From: an uncultured Clostridia bacterium
Lineage (GTDB): Bacteria; Bacillota; Clostridia; Oscillospirales; Acutalibacteraceae
NCBI GenBank assembly: GCA_946497265.1
Contig: CAMMKL010000107.1
Location: 1 to 7,150 of the forward strand
Reading direction: 5' to 3'
Length of the DNA: 7,150 nucleotides
Part shown: piece by piece, positions 6,006-7,150 of the stretch
Layout: each line of letters opens with the position of its first letter
Position numbering within the stretch: the first letter of the stretch is position 1
Position numbers and translations under genes: made by a program
Notes under the pieces: generated by a model
The model's input: the letters and a program-made list of their open reading frames with translations, nothing else
The model's database searches: none
Told to the model about the DNA's origin: nothing

Positions 6006-6509
6006 TCACGGGAATTCCCGCACGATTTCCTCCGCCTGCGCCTTGCGCGCGTCGGCCTCTTCGCCGGTAGCGGAGTCTTTATAAAACATCAGGTATTTCT
6101 CATTATCGGAAAGGCAGGCCGGTACCGGGTCGTAGGTATCCAGCACCGTAACCTGGTTTGTTTCCTTCGCCTCGGCAATGCATCTTTTGGAGACGTCGGT
6201 CAAACCGTCGGGATCGTATTGGTAGAGCTCAATGCTCAGCCCTCCGTTTACAAAACGGTAGCCCTCAAACGCGCCGATAAAATCCGCGCGCATCGGAGCG
6301 CCCGCCCCGGCGATAAACCCGGCGTCCGTCAGCTTCTGGATCAAGCCGGCAAGGTCTTCGGTATAATCCTTGTTCACAGGGGGCTCGCTTACCTGCGAAG
6401 AAACGGTTTCCTCGGCAGGGGCGGAACTGGTGCTCAGGTCGCCCGCCCCGCAAGACGCCAACGTAGCCACTAAGCACGCCGCTACTACTATAAGTAAATA
6501 TCTCTTCAT
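6006..6509 (-). CDS. Small lipoprotein of unknown function
   Basis: The 167-residue protein has a clear lipoprotein signal: Lys-Arg at the start, a hydrophobic stretch (residues 4-17) and the lipobox LASC with Cys20 as the lipidated residue. A Ser/Thr/Glu-rich linker follows (about 22-47) and then a folded domain of about 120 residues. That domain begins with a helix (TEDLAGLIQKLTDAGF), has a central strand-like stretch (GGLSIELYQYD, 89-99) and ends in an acidic/basic helix (EEADARKAQAEEIVREF). I do not recognise the family. It is expected on the outer face of the cytoplasmic membrane. AGGAGG (6515-6520) lies 5 bases before the ATG. A good promoter lies upstream, and ppa follows after 38 bases. 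The link with a cytoplasmic pyrophosphatase may be no more than shared transcription. Confidence 0.9.
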   Translation of the reverse strand: MKRYLLIVVAACLVATLASCGAGDLSTSSAPAEETVSSQVSEPPVNKDYTEDLAGLIQKLTDAGFIAGAGAPMRADFIGAFEGYRFVNGGLSIELYQYDPDGLTDVSKRCIAEAKETNQVTVLDTYDPVPACLSDNEKYLMFYKDSATGEEADARKAQAEEIVREFP

Positions 6510-6561
6510 ATTATCCTCCTGGTAATTTAATGCTCACTTTTATTTGGTCATCGTAAATGCT

Positions 6562-6590
6562 ATTATAGCGTATTTCCCCCACAAGCGCAA
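6562..6590 (-). promoter_or_regulatory. Likely sigma-A promoter of the lipoprotein-ppa unit
   Basis: On the minus strand, -35 TTGCGC (6590-6585), a 17-base spacer and a perfect -10 TATAAT (6567-6562) stand about 53 bases before the lipoprotein start. The -35 lies in the loop of an inverted repeat (6573-6603). Confidence 0.65.
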
Positions 6591-6603
6591 GGCAAGGGGG
6601 AAA
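6573..6603. repeat. Inverted repeat around the -35 of the minus-strand promoter
   Basis: TTTCCCCC (6573-6580) and GGGGGAAA (6596-6603) form a perfect 8-bp inverted repeat with a 15-base centre holding the -35 hexamer. This could be an operator, or a transcription barrier in the divergent region. There is no T tract directly after it, so it is a poor terminator. Confidence 0.45.
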
Positions 6604-6610
6604 ACTTTTT

Positions 6611-6636
6611 GGAATCGGGTCCCTCCTATTGATTCC
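6611..6636. repeat. Inverted repeat overlapping the -35 of the GH88 promoter
   Basis: GGAATC (6611-6616) and GATTCC (6631-6636) are a 6-bp inverted repeat with centres 20 bases apart, about two helical turns. The right half overlaps the -35 TTGATT (6629-6634). It is a candidate operator, but short enough to be chance. Confidence 0.3.
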
Positions 6637-6657
6637 GCAGGAGTAAAAGGGTACAAT
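6629..6657 (+). promoter_or_regulatory. Likely sigma-A promoter of the GH88 gene
   Basis: -35 TTGATT (6629-6634), a 17-base spacer and -10 TACAAT (6652-6657) predict a start near 6664 and a leader of about 60 bases. This is the best-matched promoter in the window on the + strand. Confidence 0.65.
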
Positions 6658-6672
6658 AGGGCTTGAAAAGAG

Positions 6673-6704
6673 CGAGGGAACGGAGACGGCTATGTATTCC
6701 CTCG
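6673..6704 (+). repeat. Inverted repeat/hairpin in the GH88 leader
   Basis: CGAGGGAA (6673-6680) and TTCCCTCG (6697-6704) form a perfect 8-bp inverted repeat with a 16-base loop, about +10 to +41 from the predicted start. It ends directly against the A-rich ribosome binding site (6705-6715) without covering it. It may be an operator or a leader RNA hairpin. Confidence 0.5.
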
Positions 6705-6723
6705 AAAAAAGGAGGAAACCATC

Positions 6724-7150
6724 ATGGCACAAACCAAAGAACGCATTCTGACGTACCCTTCCATTACCGCGGATCTGGTAAGGGACGCCATCGACAACGC
6801 GGTGCAGCAGGTACGCGCAGGGCTGCCGCAGTTTACAGAACTGTTTCCCGATAACAGCAGCAAAAACCAATTTTATCCGCCGGTACCAAACGAGGATTGG
6901 ACCAACGGGTTTTGGACCGGCGAGATCTGGCTTGCCTATGAACATACCAAAGAGGCCTGCTTCCAAAAAGCCGGGGATATCCAAGTGGAAAGCTTTTTAA
7001 AGCGGATTCAGGACCGTGTGGTTGTGGACCATCACGATATGGGCTTTCTCTACACCCCTTCCTGCGTTGCCGCTTACAAGCTTACCGGAAACGAAACGGC
7101 AAAAAAAGCCGCGCTGCTCGCGGCGGACAACCTGGTTTCCCGTTTCCAGG
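6724..7150 (+). CDS. Glycoside hydrolase family 88 (unsaturated glucuronyl hydrolase-like), N-terminal 142 residues
   Basis: GH88 enzymes remove the 4,5-unsaturated uronic acid left at the non-reducing end of oligosaccharides after polysaccharide lyases cut glycosaminoglycans, xanthan or gellan. The start is firm: AAAGGAGG (6708-6715) lies 8 bases before ATG 6724. Visible family features are an (alpha/alpha)6-barrel-like helical pattern, DWTNGFWTGEIWLAYE (58-73), and HHDMGFLY (103-110), in which Asp105 fits the first catalytic-region aspartate of the Bacillus unsaturated glucuronyl hydrolase. The second catalytic Asp is beyond the window. There is no signal peptide, so it acts in the cytoplasm on imported oligosaccharides. 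The related family GH105 (unsaturated rhamnogalacturonyl hydrolase) is the main alternative; the motif wording fits GH88 better. It is transcribed away from the lipoprotein gene and probably starts a polysaccharide-use cluster that continues to the right. Confidence 0.88.
   Translation, partial: MAQTKERILTYPSITADLVRDAIDNAVQQVRAGLPQFTELFPDNSSKNQFYPPVPNEDWTNGFWTGEIWLAYEHTKEACFQKAGDIQVESFLKRIQDRVVVDHHDMGFLYTPSCVAAYKLTGNETAKKAALLAADNLVSRFQ

Noticed and set aside
5968..6009. Longer ppa starting at ATG 5988 or 6009
   Set aside because: The strong AAAAGGAG site would fall inside the coding region, and family I enzymes begin close to the MNIWHDI-like segment at 5967.
6664..6680. Catabolite-repression (cre) site at TGAAAAGAGCGAGG in the GH88 leader
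   Set aside because: It lacks the central CG and the symmetry of the cre consensus.
6511..6984. Minus-strand open frame across the divergent promoter region and GH88 start
   Set aside because: It overlaps two good promoters and the GH88 gene, and its translation shows no recognisable features.

Overview
The window reads as chromosomal DNA of a low-G+C-type Gram-positive (Firmicutes) bacterium, most likely a gut-associated member of the Clostridia. Three things point there. Strong AGGAGG-type ribosome binding sites precede nearly every gene, and A/T-rich sigma-A-like promoters and short U-tailed terminators separate the units. Two of the encoded proteins look like Clostridia cell-surface proteins: a lipoprotein, and a membrane-anchored C39-like peptidase carrying 'VTN' repeats. 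The genes themselves are fairly G+C-rich. The taxonomic placement is inference; no rRNA or marker gene is present to fix it.

Left part (1-2760, + strand): the distal end of an arginine biosynthesis operon, argB (5' end cut by the window), argD and argF, with gaps of 29 and 39 bases, closed by a strong intrinsic terminator at 2721-2759. These genes carry N-acetylglutamate to N-acetylglutamyl phosphate (ArgB), the semialdehyde to N-acetylornithine (ArgD), and ornithine to citrulline (ArgF). The reductase and deacylation steps would be encoded outside the window.

Middle part (2834-5414, - strand): thpR, a 2H-family RNA 2',3'-cyclic phosphodiesterase, converges on the arg operon. Upstream of it is a roughly 215-base leader with several inverted repeats and a doubtful 50-codon ORF. 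Beyond a terminator at 3575-3613 lies a 519-residue membrane-anchored protein with a TPR-like region, two copies of a surface-protein repeat, a charged coiled coil and a C39-like cysteine peptidase domain. Its own promoter lies in an A/T-rich gap.

Right part (5376-7150): a two-gene minus-strand unit encodes a small lipoprotein of unknown function followed by ppa (family I inorganic pyrophosphatase), ending in a terminator at 5376-5414. A divergent intergenic region (6510-6723) with two convincing promoters and three inverted repeats separates it from the start of a GH88-type unsaturated glucuronyl hydrolase gene on the + strand, cut by the window end.

Most of the window is ordinary housekeeping DNA. 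I see no mobile element, CRISPR array, tRNA, rRNA, defence system or convincing novel system. The parts most worth a second look are the multidomain C39-like surface protein, the lipoprotein paired with ppa, the divergent control region, and the structured leader before thpR.
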